Assembly: GCF_000002875.2 (NCBI RefSeq)
Contig: NC_009411.2
Span: 930,001-994,000 of the forward strand
Length of the DNA stretch: 64,000 nucleotides
Direction of reading: 5' to 3'
Origin: Leishmania infantum JPCM5
Lineage: Eukaryota > Euglenozoa > Kinetoplastea > Trypanosomatida > Trypanosomatidae
The notes under the pieces were generated by a model. That model searched no databases. It saw nothing but the letters and a program-made list of their open reading frames with translations, and was not told the DNA's origin. Below, one piece after another: positions 52,669 to 63,654 of this stretch. Position numbers and translations under genes: made by a program. The stretch's first letter is position 1. Each line of letters opens with the position of its first letter.

Positions 52669-54374
52669 GCATGCTGCGCATCTTTTCCGCCACGTTCACT
52701 GCAAAGCATCCAATACCTTTTCACTAAGCAGAAGCATCTTCGTGTCTCCCCATCCACTGAGTACATAATCGTGCCTCACGGTGGTGCTGCCATGTTCTAC
52801 ACGCTCATCGCACTTTTACAAAAACGTCACCACTACTCTAACAGTAAACTAAAAAATTTCATCAGTCCGGCAGGACGCGGAAGCTTGAAAACCTAAACAA
52901 CAAGCCCCCCCCTCCCCAGCACCTACACCACGCAGTCGCCTCGGGCACCTCCCTTCGCCCTATTCCCAGCCCACCTCAACAAAAAAGATTTTCTCTCTAC
53001 ACCTTCCTTCCATACACACATATACCCTATTTATTCATCAGCCAACCCCCATCAACCAAGTTCTGTTCCCCCCCCCTCACACACACAAATATTCGACAAC
53101 ATTCACCACCTCCAACACAACAGCCTCCCCTTCACTGACTCAACAACGAAGAGGCGAGAGGTCCCCGAAAAACCCGCAGTCGAAGCCACGAAAGCTTCCA
53201 TGAACGTGTCCAAAGACACATCTGCTACACGCGAATTCCCTTTTCGCCACGAGGAAGACCCTCGCGGGAGCATTGCTTCGCGCCCCAGTACTGGAGCATT
53301 CCCGTTTTCGCTGCGAGGAAGACCCTCGGGGGAGCATTGCTTCGCGCCCCAGTACTGGAGCATTCGCGTTTTCGCTGCGAGGGAGACCCTCGCGGGAGCA
53401 TTGCTTCGCGCCCCAGTACTGGAGCATTCGCGTTTTCGCTGCGAGGAAGACCCTCGCGGGAGCATTGCTTCGCGCCCCAGTACTGGAGCATTCCCGTTTT
53501 CGCTGCGAGGAAGACCCTCGCGGGAGCATTGCTTCGCGCCCCAGTACTGGAGCATTCGCGTTTTCGCTGCGAGGAAGACCCTCGCGGGAGCATTGCTTCG
53601 CGCCCCAGTACTGGAGCATTCGCGTTTTCGCTGCGAGGAAGACCCTCGCGGGAGCATTGCTTCGCGCCCCAGTACTGGAGCATTCGCGTTTTCGCTGCGA
53701 GGAAGACCCTCGCGGGAGCATTGCTTCGCGTCCCAGTACTGGAGCATTCCCGTTTTCGCTGCGAGGGAGACCCTCGCGGGGGGAGCATTGCTTCGCGTCC
53801 CAGTACTGGAGCATTCCCGTTTTCGCTGCGAGGAAGACCCTCGCGGGAGCATTGCTTCGCGCCCCAGTACTGGAGCATTCGCGTTTTCGCTGCGAGGAAG
53901 ACCCTCGCGGGAGCATTGCTTCGCGCCCCAGTACTGGAGCATTCGCGTTTTCGCTGCGAGGAAGACCCTCGCGGGAGCATTGCTTCGCGTCCCAGTACTG
54001 GAGCATTCCCGTTTTCGCTGCGAGGGAGACCCTCGCCGGAGCATTGCTTCGCGCCCCAGTACTGGAGCATTCCCGTTTTCGCTGCGAGGAAGACCCTCGC
54101 GGGAGCATTGCTTCGCGTCCCAGTACTGGAGCATTCCCGTTTTCGCTGCGAGGGAGACCCTCGCGGGAGCATTGCTTCGCGCCCCAGTACTGGAGCATTC
54201 CCGTTTTCGCTGCGAGGAAGACCCTCGCGGGAGCATTGCTTCGCGCCCCAGTACTGGAGCATTCCCGTTTTCGCTGCGAGGAAGACCCTCGCGGGAGCAT
54301 TGCTTCGCGCCCCAGTACTGGAGCATTCGCGTTTTCGCTGCGAGGAAGACCCTCGCGGGAGCATTGCTTCGCGT

Positions 54375-55074
54375 CCCAGTACTGGAGCATTCCCGTTTTC
54401 GCTGCGAGGGAGACCCTCGCGGGAGCATTGCTTCGCGCCCCAGTACTGGAGCATTCCCGTTTTCGCTGCGAGGAAGACCCTCGCGGGAGCATTGCTTCGC
54501 GCCCCAGTACTGGAGCATTCGCGTTTTCGCTGCGAGGAAGACCCTCGCGGGAGCATTGCTTCGCGCCCCAGTACTGGAGCATTCGCGTTTTCGCTGCGAG
54601 GAAGACCCTCGCGGGAGCATTGCTTCGCGTCCCAGTACTGGAGCATTCCCGTTTTCGCTGCGAGGAAGACCCTCGCGGGAGCATTGCTTCGCGTCCCAGT
54701 ACTGGAGCATTCGCGTTTTCGCTGCGAGGAAGACCCTCGCGGGAGCATTGCTTCGCGTCCCAGTACTGGAGCATTCCCGTTTTCGCTGCGAGGGAGACCC
54801 TCGCCGGAGCATTGCTTCGCGCCCCAGTACTGGAGCATTCCCGTTTTCGCTGCGAGGGAGACCCTCGCCGGAGCATTGCTTCGCGCCCCAGTACTGGAGC
54901 ATTCCCGTTTTCGCTGCGAGGAAGACCCTCGCGGGAGCATTGCTTCGCGTCCCAGTACTGGAGCATTCCCGTTTTCGCTGCGAGGGAGACCCTCGCGGGA
55001 GCATTGCTTCGCGCCCCAGTACTGGAGCATTCCCGTTTTCGCTGCGAGGAAGACCCTCGCGGGAGCATTGCTTC
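54375..55074. repeat. higher-order block, copied at +70 units (58855-59554)
   Basis: About 700 bp matching the segment 4,480 bp (70 x 64) further right. The match ends where the rightward copy has the rare GCGGCCC variant. Part of the same stretch (54906-55416) also matches 57786-58296 at 2,880 bp (45 units), so the same units were copied more than once. Confidence 0.75.
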
Positions 55075-56277
55075 GCGCCCCAGTACTGGAGCATTCCCGT
55101 TTTCGCTGCGAGGGAGACCCTCGCGGGAGCATTGCTTCGCGCCCCAGTACTGGAGCATTCGCGTTTTCGCTGCGAGGAAGACCCTCGCGGGAGCATTGCT
55201 TCGCGTCCCAGTACTGGAGCATTCCCGTTTTCGCTGCGAGGAAGACCCTCGCGGGAGCATTGCTTCGCGCCCCAGTACTGGAGCATTCCCGTTTTCGCTG
55301 CGAGGAAGACCCTCGCCGGAGCATTGCTTCGCGTCCCAGTACTGGAGCATTCCCGTTTTCGCTGCGAGGGAGACCCTCGCGGGAGCATTGCTTCGCGCCC
55401 CAGTACTGGAGCATTCCCGTTTTCGCTGCGAGGAAGACCCTCGCGGGAGCATTGCTTCGCGCCCCAGTACTGGAGCATTCCCGTTTTCGCTGCGAGGAAG
55501 ACCCTCGCGGGAGCATTGCTTCGCGCCCCAGTACTGGAGCATTCCCGTTTTCGCTGCGAGGAAGACCCTCGCGGGAGCATTGCTTCGCGCCCCAGTACTG
55601 GAGCATTCGCGTTTTCGCTGCGAGGAAGACCCTCGCGGGAGCATTGCTTCGCGCCCCAGTACTGGAGCATTCGCGTTTTCGCTGCGAGGAAGACCCTCGC
55701 GGGAGCATTGCTTCGCGCCCCAGTACTGGAGCATTCCCGTTTTCGCTGCGAGGGAGACCCTCGCGGGAGCATTGCTTCGCGCCCCAGTACTGGAGCATTC
55801 GCGTTTTCGCTGCGAGGAAGACCCTTGCGGGAGCATTGCTTCGCGCCCCAGTACTGGAGCATTCGCGTTTTCGCTGCGAGGGAGACCCTTGCGGGAGCAT
55901 TGCTTCGCGCCCCAGTACTGGAGCATTCGCGTTTTCGCTGCGAGGGAGACCCTCGCGGGAGCATTGCTTCGCGGCCCAGTACTGGAGCATTCGCGTTTTC
56001 GCTGCGAGGGAGACCCTTGCGGGAGCATTGCTTCGCGCCCCAGTACTGGAGCATTCCCGTTTTCGCTGCGAGGAAGACCCTCGCGGGAGCATTGCTTCGC
56101 GCCCCAGTACTGGAGCATTCCCGTTTTCGCTGCGAGGAAGACCCTCGCGGGAGCATTGCTTCGCGCCCCAGTACTGGAGCATTCGCGTTTTCGCTGCGAG
56201 GAAGACCCTCGCGGGAGCATTGCTTCGCGCCCCAGTACTGGAGCATTCGCGTTTTCGCTGCGAGGAAGACCCTCGCG

Positions 56278-57673
56278 GGAGCATTGCTTCGCGTCCCAGT
56301 ACTGGAGCATTCCCGTTTTCGCTGCGAGGGAGACCCTCGCGGGAGCATTGCTTCGCGCCCCAGTACTGGAGCATTCCCGTTTTCGCCACGAGGAAGACCC
56401 TCGCGGGAGCATTGCTTCGCGCCCCAGTACTGGAGCATTCCCGTTTTCGCTGCGAGGAAGACCCTTGCGGGAGCATTGCTTCGCGTCCCAGTACTGGAGC
56501 ATTCCCGTTTTCGCTGCGAGGAAGACCCTCGCGGGAGCATTGCTTCGCGCCCCAGTACTGGAGCATTCCCGTTTTCGCTGCGAGGAAGACCCTCGCGGGA
56601 GCATTGCTTCGCGCCCCAGTACTGGAGCATTCCCGTTTTCGCTGCGAGGGAGACCCTCGCGGGAGCATTGCTTCGCGCCCCAGTACTGGAGCATTCGCGT
56701 TTTCGCTGCGAGGAAGACCCTCGCGGGAGCATTGCTTCGCGCCCCAGTACTGGAGCATTCCCGTTTTCGCTGCGAGGAAGACCCTCGCGGGAGCATTGCT
56801 TCGCGCCCCAGTACTGGAGCATTCCCGTTTTCGCTGCGAGGAAGACCCTCGCGGGAGCATTGCTTCGCGCCCCAGTACTGGAGCATTCGCGTTTTCGCTG
56901 CGAGGAAGACCCTCGCGGGAGCATTGCTTCGCGCCCCAGTACTGGAGCATTCCCGTTTTCGCTGCGAGGAAGACCCTCGCGGGAGCATTGCTTCGCGCCC
57001 CAGTACTGGAGCATTCGCGTTTTCGCTGCGAGGAAGACCCTCGCGGGAGCATTGCTTCGCGCCCCAGTACTGGAGCATTCGCGTTTTCGCTGCGAGGAAG
57101 ACCCTCGCGGGAGCATTGCTTCGCGTCCCAGTACTGGAGCATTCCCGTTTTCGCTGCGAGGGAGACCCTCGCGGGAGCATTGCTTCGCGCCCCAGTACTG
57201 GAGCATTCCCGTTTTCGCTGCGAGGAAGACCCTTGCGGGAGCATTGCTTCGCGTCCCAGTACTGGAGCATTCCCGTTTTCGCTGCGAGGAAGACCCTCGC
57301 GGGAGCATTGCTTCGCGCCCCAGTACTGGAGCATTCGCGTTTTCGCTGCGAGGGAGACCCTCGCCGGAGCATTGCTTCGCGCCCCAGTACTGGAGCATTC
57401 GCGTTTTCGCTGCGAGGGAGACCCTCGCCGGAGCATTGCTTCGCGCCCCAGTACTGGAGCATTCCCGTTTTCGCTGCGAGGAAGACCCTTGCGGGAGCAT
57501 TGCTTCGCGTCCCAGTACTGGAGCATTCCCGTTTTCGCTGCGAGGAAGACCCTCGCGGGAGCATTGCTTCGCGCCCCAGTACTGGAGCATTCGCGTTTTC
57601 GCTGCGAGGGAGACCCTCGCCGGAGCATTGCTTCGCGCCCCAGTACTGGAGCATTCGCGTTTTCGCTGCGAGG
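56278..57673. repeat. higher-order block, copied at +55 units (59798-61193)
   Basis: Compared line by line with the segment exactly 3,520 bp (55 x 64) further right, this 1,396-bp block shows six differences by my count. It includes a perfect 739-bp stretch (56278-57016) and a perfect 439-bp stretch (57235-57673). The rare CGCCACGAGG unit variant at ~56385 recurs at ~59905, marking the block. Confidence 0.85.
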
Positions 57674-58559
57674 GAGACCCTCGCCGGAGCATTGCTTCGC
57701 GCCCCAGTACTGGAGCATTCCCGTTTTCGCTGCGAGGGAGACCCTCGCGGGAGCATTGCTTCGCGCCCCAGTACTGGAGCATTCGCGTTTTCGCTGCGAG
57801 GAAGACCCTCGCGGGAGCATTGCTTCGCGTCCCAGTACTGGAGCATTCCCGTTTTCGCTGCGAGGGAGACCCTCGCGGGAGCATTGCTTCGCGCCCCAGT
57901 ACTGGAGCATTCCCGTTTTCGCTGCGAGGAAGACCCTCGCGGGAGCATTGCTTCGCGCCCCAGTACTGGAGCATTCCCGTTTTCGCTGCGAGGGAGACCC
58001 TCGCGGGAGCATTGCTTCGCGCCCCAGTACTGGAGCATTCGCGTTTTCGCTGCGAGGAAGACCCTCGCGGGAGCATTGCTTCGCGTCCCAGTACTGGAGC
58101 ATTCCCGTTTTCGCTGCGAGGAAGACCCTCGCGGGAGCATTGCTTCGCGCCCCAGTACTGGAGCATTCCCGTTTTCGCTGCGAGGAAGACCCTCGCCGGA
58201 GCATTGCTTCGCGTCCCAGTACTGGAGCATTCCCGTTTTCGCTGCGAGGGAGACCCTCGCGGGAGCATTGCTTCGCGCCCCAGTACTGGAGCATTCGCGT
58301 TTTCGCTGCGAGGAAGACCCTCGCGGGAGCATTGCTTCGCGTCCCAGTACTGGAGCATTCCCGTTTTCGCTGCGAGGGAGACCCTCGCGGGAGCATTGCT
58401 TCGCGCCCCAGTACTGGAGCATTCGCGTTTTCGCTGCGAGGAAGACCCTCGCGGGAGCATTGCTTCGCGTCCCAGTACTGGAGCATTCCCGTTTTCGCTG
58501 CGAGGAAGACCCTCGCGGGAGCATTGCTTCGCGCCCCAGTACTGGAGCATTCGCGTTTT

Positions 58560-59464
58560 CGCTGCGAGGAAGACCCTCGCGGGAGCATTGCTTCGCGCCC
58601 CAGTACTGGAGCATTCGCGTTTTCGCTGCGAGGAAGACCCTCGCGGGAGCATTGCTTCGCGCCCCAGTACTGGAGCATTCCCGTTTTCGCTGCGAGGAAG
58701 ACCCTCGCGGGAGCATTGCTTCGCGTCCCAGTACTGGAGCATTCGCGTTTTCGCTGCGAGGGAGACCCTCGCCGGAGCATTGCTTCGCGCCCCAGTACTG
58801 GAGCATTCCCGTTTTCGCTGCGAGGGAGACCCTCGCGGGAGCATTGCTTCGCGCCCCAGTACTGGAGCATTCCCGTTTTCGCTGCGAGGAAGACCCTTGC
58901 GGGAGCATTGCTTCGCGCCCCAGTACTGGAGCATTCCCGTTTTCGCTGCGAGGAAGACCCTCGCGGGAGCATTGCTTCGCGCCCCAGTACTGGAGCATTC
59001 GCGTTTTCGCTGCGAGGAAGACCCTCGCGGGAGCATTGCTTCGCGCCCCAGTACTGGAGCATTCGCGTTTTCGCTGCGAGGAAGACCCTCGCGGGAGCAT
59101 TGCTTCGCGTCCCAGTACTGGAGCATTCCCGTTTTCGCTGCGAGGAAGACCCTCGCGGGAGCATTGCTTCGCGTCCCAGTACTGGAGCATTCGCGTTTTC
59201 GCTGCGAGGAAGACCCTCGCGGGAGCATTGCTTCGCGTCCCAGTACTGGAGCATTCCCGTTTTCGCTGCGAGGGAGACCCTCGCCGGAGCATTGCTTCGC
59301 GCCCCAGTACTGGAGCATTCCCGTTTTCGCTGCGAGGGAGACCCTCGCCGGAGCATTGCTTCGCGCCCCAGTACTGGAGCATTCCCGTTTTCGCTGCGAG
59401 GAAGACCCTCGCGGGAGCATTGCTTCGCGTCCCAGTACTGGAGCATTCCCGTTTTCGCTGCGAG
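58560..59464. repeat. higher-order block, copied at +64 units (62656-63560)
   Basis: A block of about 905 bp whose unit-variant pattern is repeated without a difference I could find exactly 4,096 bp (64 x 64) further right. Mismatches bound it on both sides (ATTCGCG versus ATTCCCG on the left, GAGGGAG versus GAGGAAG on the right). Confidence 0.8.
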
Positions 59465-62400
59465 GGAGACCCTCGCGGGAGCATTGCTTCGCGCCCCAGT
59501 ACTGGAGCATTCCCGTTTTCGCTGCGAGGAAGACCCTCGCGGGAGCATTGCTTCGCGGCCCAGTACTGGAGCATTCGCGTTTTCGCTGCGAGGGAGACCC
59601 TTGCGGGAGCATTGCTTCGCGCCCCAGTACTGGAGCATTCCCGTTTTCGCTGCGAGGAAGACCCTCGCGGGAGCATTGCTTCGCGCCCCAGTACTGGAGC
59701 ATTCCCGTTTTCGCTGCGAGGAAGACCCTCGCGGGAGCATTGCTTCGCGCCCCAGTACTGGAGCATTCGCGTTTTCGCTGCGAGGGAGACCCTCGCCGGA
59801 GCATTGCTTCGCGTCCCAGTACTGGAGCATTCCCGTTTTCGCTGCGAGGGAGACCCTCGCGGGAGCATTGCTTCGCGCCCCAGTACTGGAGCATTCCCGT
59901 TTTCGCCACGAGGAAGACCCTCGCGGGAGCATTGCTTCGCGCCCCAGTACTGGAGCATTCCCGTTTTCGCTGCGAGGAAGACCCTTGCGGGAGCATTGCT
60001 TCGCGTCCCAGTACTGGAGCATTCCCGTTTTCGCTGCGAGGAAGACCCTCGCGGGAGCATTGCTTCGCGCCCCAGTACTGGAGCATTCCCGTTTTCGCTG
60101 CGAGGAAGACCCTCGCGGGAGCATTGCTTCGCGCCCCAGTACTGGAGCATTCCCGTTTTCGCTGCGAGGGAGACCCTCGCGGGAGCATTGCTTCGCGCCC
60201 CAGTACTGGAGCATTCGCGTTTTCGCTGCGAGGAAGACCCTCGCGGGAGCATTGCTTCGCGCCCCAGTACTGGAGCATTCCCGTTTTCGCTGCGAGGAAG
60301 ACCCTCGCGGGAGCATTGCTTCGCGCCCCAGTACTGGAGCATTCCCGTTTTCGCTGCGAGGAAGACCCTCGCGGGAGCATTGCTTCGCGCCCCAGTACTG
60401 GAGCATTCGCGTTTTCGCTGCGAGGAAGACCCTCGCGGGAGCATTGCTTCGCGCCCCAGTACTGGAGCATTCCCGTTTTCGCTGCGAGGAAGACCCTCGC
60501 GGGAGCATTGCTTCGCGCCCCAGTACTGGAGCATTCCCGTTTTCGCTGCGAGGGAGACCCTCGCCGGAGCATTGCTTCGCGCCCCAGTACTGGAGCATTC
60601 CCGTTTTCGCTGCGAGGAAGACCCTCGCGGGAGCATTGCTTCGCGTCCCAGTACTGGAGCATTCCCGTTTTCGCTGCGAGGGAGACCCTCGCGGGAGCAT
60701 TGCTTCGCGCCCCAGTACTGGAGCATTCCCGTTTTCGCTGCGAGGGAGACCCTCGCGGGAGCATTGCTTCGCGTCCCAGTACTGGAGCATTCCCGTTTTC
60801 GCTGCGAGGAAGACCCTCGCGGGAGCATTGCTTCGCGCCCCAGTACTGGAGCATTCGCGTTTTCGCTGCGAGGGAGACCCTCGCCGGAGCATTGCTTCGC
60901 GCCCCAGTACTGGAGCATTCGCGTTTTCGCTGCGAGGGAGACCCTCGCCGGAGCATTGCTTCGCGCCCCAGTACTGGAGCATTCCCGTTTTCGCTGCGAG
61001 GAAGACCCTTGCGGGAGCATTGCTTCGCGTCCCAGTACTGGAGCATTCCCGTTTTCGCTGCGAGGAAGACCCTCGCGGGAGCATTGCTTCGCGCCCCAGT
61101 ACTGGAGCATTCGCGTTTTCGCTGCGAGGGAGACCCTCGCCGGAGCATTGCTTCGCGCCCCAGTACTGGAGCATTCGCGTTTTCGCTGCGAGGAAGACCC
61201 TCGCGGGAGCATTGCTTCGCGTCCCAGTACTGGAGCATTCCCGTTTTCGCTGCGAGGGAGACCCTCGCGGGAGCATTGCTTCGCGCCCCAGTACTGGAGC
61301 ATTCCCGTTTTCGCTGCGAGGAAGACCCTCGCGGGAGCATTGCTTCGCGCCCCAGTACTGGAGCATTCCCGTTTTCGCTGCGAGGGAGACCCTCGCGGGA
61401 GCATTGCTTCGCGCCCCAGTACTGGAGCATTCGCGTTTTCGCTGCGAGGAAGACCCTCGCGGGAGCATTGCTTCGCGTCCCAGTACTGGAGCATTCCCGT
61501 TTTCGCTGCGAGGAAGACCCTCGCGGGAGCATTGCTTCGCGCCCCAGTACTGGAGCATTCCCGTTTTCGCTGCGAGGAAGACCCTCGCCGGAGCATTGCT
61601 TCGCGTCCCAGTACTGGAGCATTCCCGTTTTCGCTGCGAGGGAGACCCTCGCGGGAGCATTGCTTCGCGCCCCAGTACTGGAGCATTCCCGTTTTCGCTG
61701 CGAGGAAGACCCTCGCGGGAGCATTGCTTCGCGCCCCAGTACTGGAGCATTCCCGTTTTCGCTGCGAGGGAGACCCTCGCGGGAGCATTGCTTCGCGCCC
61801 CAGTACTGGAGCATTCGCGTTTTCGCTGCGAGGAAGACCCTCGCGGGAGCATTGCTTCGCGTCCCAGTACTGGAGCATTCCCGTTTTCGCTGCGAGGGAG
61901 ACCCTCGCGGGAGCATTGCTTCGCGCCCCAGTACTGGAGCATTCGCGTTTTCGCTGCGAGGAAGACCCTCGCGGGAGCATTGCTTCGCGTCCCAGTACTG
62001 GAGCATTCCCGTTTTCGCTGCGAGGGAGACCCTCGCGGGAGCATTGCTTCGCGCCCCAGTACTGGAGCATTCCCGTTTTCGCTGCGAGGAAGACCCTCGC
62101 GGGAGCATTGCTTCGCGCCCCAGTACTGGAGCATTCCCGTTTTCGCTGCGAGGGAGACCCTCGCGGGAGCATTGCTTCGCGCCCCAGTACTGGAGCATTC
62201 GCGTTTTCGCTGCGAGGAAGACCCTCGCGGGAGCATTGCTTCGCGTCCCAGTACTGGAGCATTCCCGTTTTCGCTGCGAGGAAGACCCTCGCGGGAGCAT
62301 TGCTTCGCGCCCCAGTACTGGAGCATTCCCGTTTTCGCTGCGAGGAAGACCCTCGCCGGAGCATTGCTTCGCGCCCCAGTACTGGAGCATTCGCGTTTTC

Positions 62401-63654
62401 GCTGCGAGGAAGACCCTCGCGGGAGCATTGCTTCGCGCCCCAGTACTGGAGCATTCGCGTTTTCGCTGCGAGGAAGACCCTCGCGGGAGCATTGCTTCGC
62501 GTCCCAGTACTGGAGCATTCCCGTTTTCGCTGCGAGGGAGACCCTCGCGGGAGCATTGCTTCGCGCCCCAGTACTGGAGCATTCGCGTTTTCGCTGCGAG
62601 GAAGACCCTCGCGGGAGCATTGCTTCGCGTCCCAGTACTGGAGCATTCCCGTTTTCGCTGCGAGGAAGACCCTCGCGGGAGCATTGCTTCGCGCCCCAGT
62701 ACTGGAGCATTCGCGTTTTCGCTGCGAGGAAGACCCTCGCGGGAGCATTGCTTCGCGCCCCAGTACTGGAGCATTCCCGTTTTCGCTGCGAGGAAGACCC
62801 TCGCGGGAGCATTGCTTCGCGTCCCAGTACTGGAGCATTCGCGTTTTCGCTGCGAGGGAGACCCTCGCCGGAGCATTGCTTCGCGCCCCAGTACTGGAGC
62901 ATTCCCGTTTTCGCTGCGAGGGAGACCCTCGCGGGAGCATTGCTTCGCGCCCCAGTACTGGAGCATTCCCGTTTTCGCTGCGAGGAAGACCCTTGCGGGA
63001 GCATTGCTTCGCGCCCCAGTACTGGAGCATTCCCGTTTTCGCTGCGAGGAAGACCCTCGCGGGAGCATTGCTTCGCGCCCCAGTACTGGAGCATTCGCGT
63101 TTTCGCTGCGAGGAAGACCCTCGCGGGAGCATTGCTTCGCGCCCCAGTACTGGAGCATTCGCGTTTTCGCTGCGAGGAAGACCCTCGCGGGAGCATTGCT
63201 TCGCGTCCCAGTACTGGAGCATTCCCGTTTTCGCTGCGAGGAAGACCCTCGCGGGAGCATTGCTTCGCGTCCCAGTACTGGAGCATTCGCGTTTTCGCTG
63301 CGAGGAAGACCCTCGCGGGAGCATTGCTTCGCGTCCCAGTACTGGAGCATTCCCGTTTTCGCTGCGAGGGAGACCCTCGCCGGAGCATTGCTTCGCGCCC
63401 CAGTACTGGAGCATTCCCGTTTTCGCTGCGAGGGAGACCCTCGCCGGAGCATTGCTTCGCGCCCCAGTACTGGAGCATTCCCGTTTTCGCTGCGAGGAAG
63501 ACCCTCGCGGGAGCATTGCTTCGCGTCCCAGTACTGGAGCATTCCCGTTTTCGCTGCGAGGAAGACCCTCGCGGGAGCATTGCTTCGCGCCCCAGTACTG
63601 GAGCATTCGCGTTTTCGCTGCGAGGAAGACCCTCGCGGGAGCATTGCTTCGCGT

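Larger units (their letters stand above)
47390..53232. other. gene-poor region upstream of the gene array, subtelomere or strand-switch-like
   Basis: 5.8 kb without a convincing gene. Composition departs from the gene array: homopolymer runs of A, T, C and G (for example 48671-48680, 49789-49800, 50101-50110, 50687-50699), a CCA run (48807-48822), a GT run (51166-51182) and mixed-strand short ORFs. The part nearest the satellite (52900-53230) is strongly C/A-rich on the plus strand. Because all genes to the left are transcribed leftwards, this region lies at the 5' end of their polycistronic unit and may contain its transcription start. No telomeric CCCTAA array, tRNA or rRNA gene was found. 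Confidence 0.55.
53233..63654. repeat. 64-bp satellite array, about 163 tandem copies
   Basis: Head-to-tail copies of a 64-bp unit, 62.5% GC, filling 10.4 kb without interruption. Taking the unit to start at CGCTGCGAGG, its landmarks are: inverted repeat GCGAGG/CCTCGC (positions 5-21, short loop), GGAGCATT at 23-30 and again at 49-56, the 10-bp palindrome CCAGTACTGG (41-50, containing a ScaI site) and a closing TTTT (61-64). Copies are nearly identical. Most variation is at four places: A/G at position 11 (GAGGAAG or GAGGGAG), the TCGCGG block (also TTGCGG, TCGCCGG), C/T/G at 39 (GCGCCCC, GCGTCCC, GCGGCCC) and C/G at 58 (ATTCCCG or ATTCGCG). The left edge is more diverged (first copies near 53233-53330), while the right edge stops sharply at 63654. 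A unit near 53770-53785 has three extra G. Confidence 0.97.

Noticed and set aside
53233..63654. CRISPR-like array
   Set aside because: The units are contiguous and near-identical with no variable spacers, and the genome is eukaryotic.
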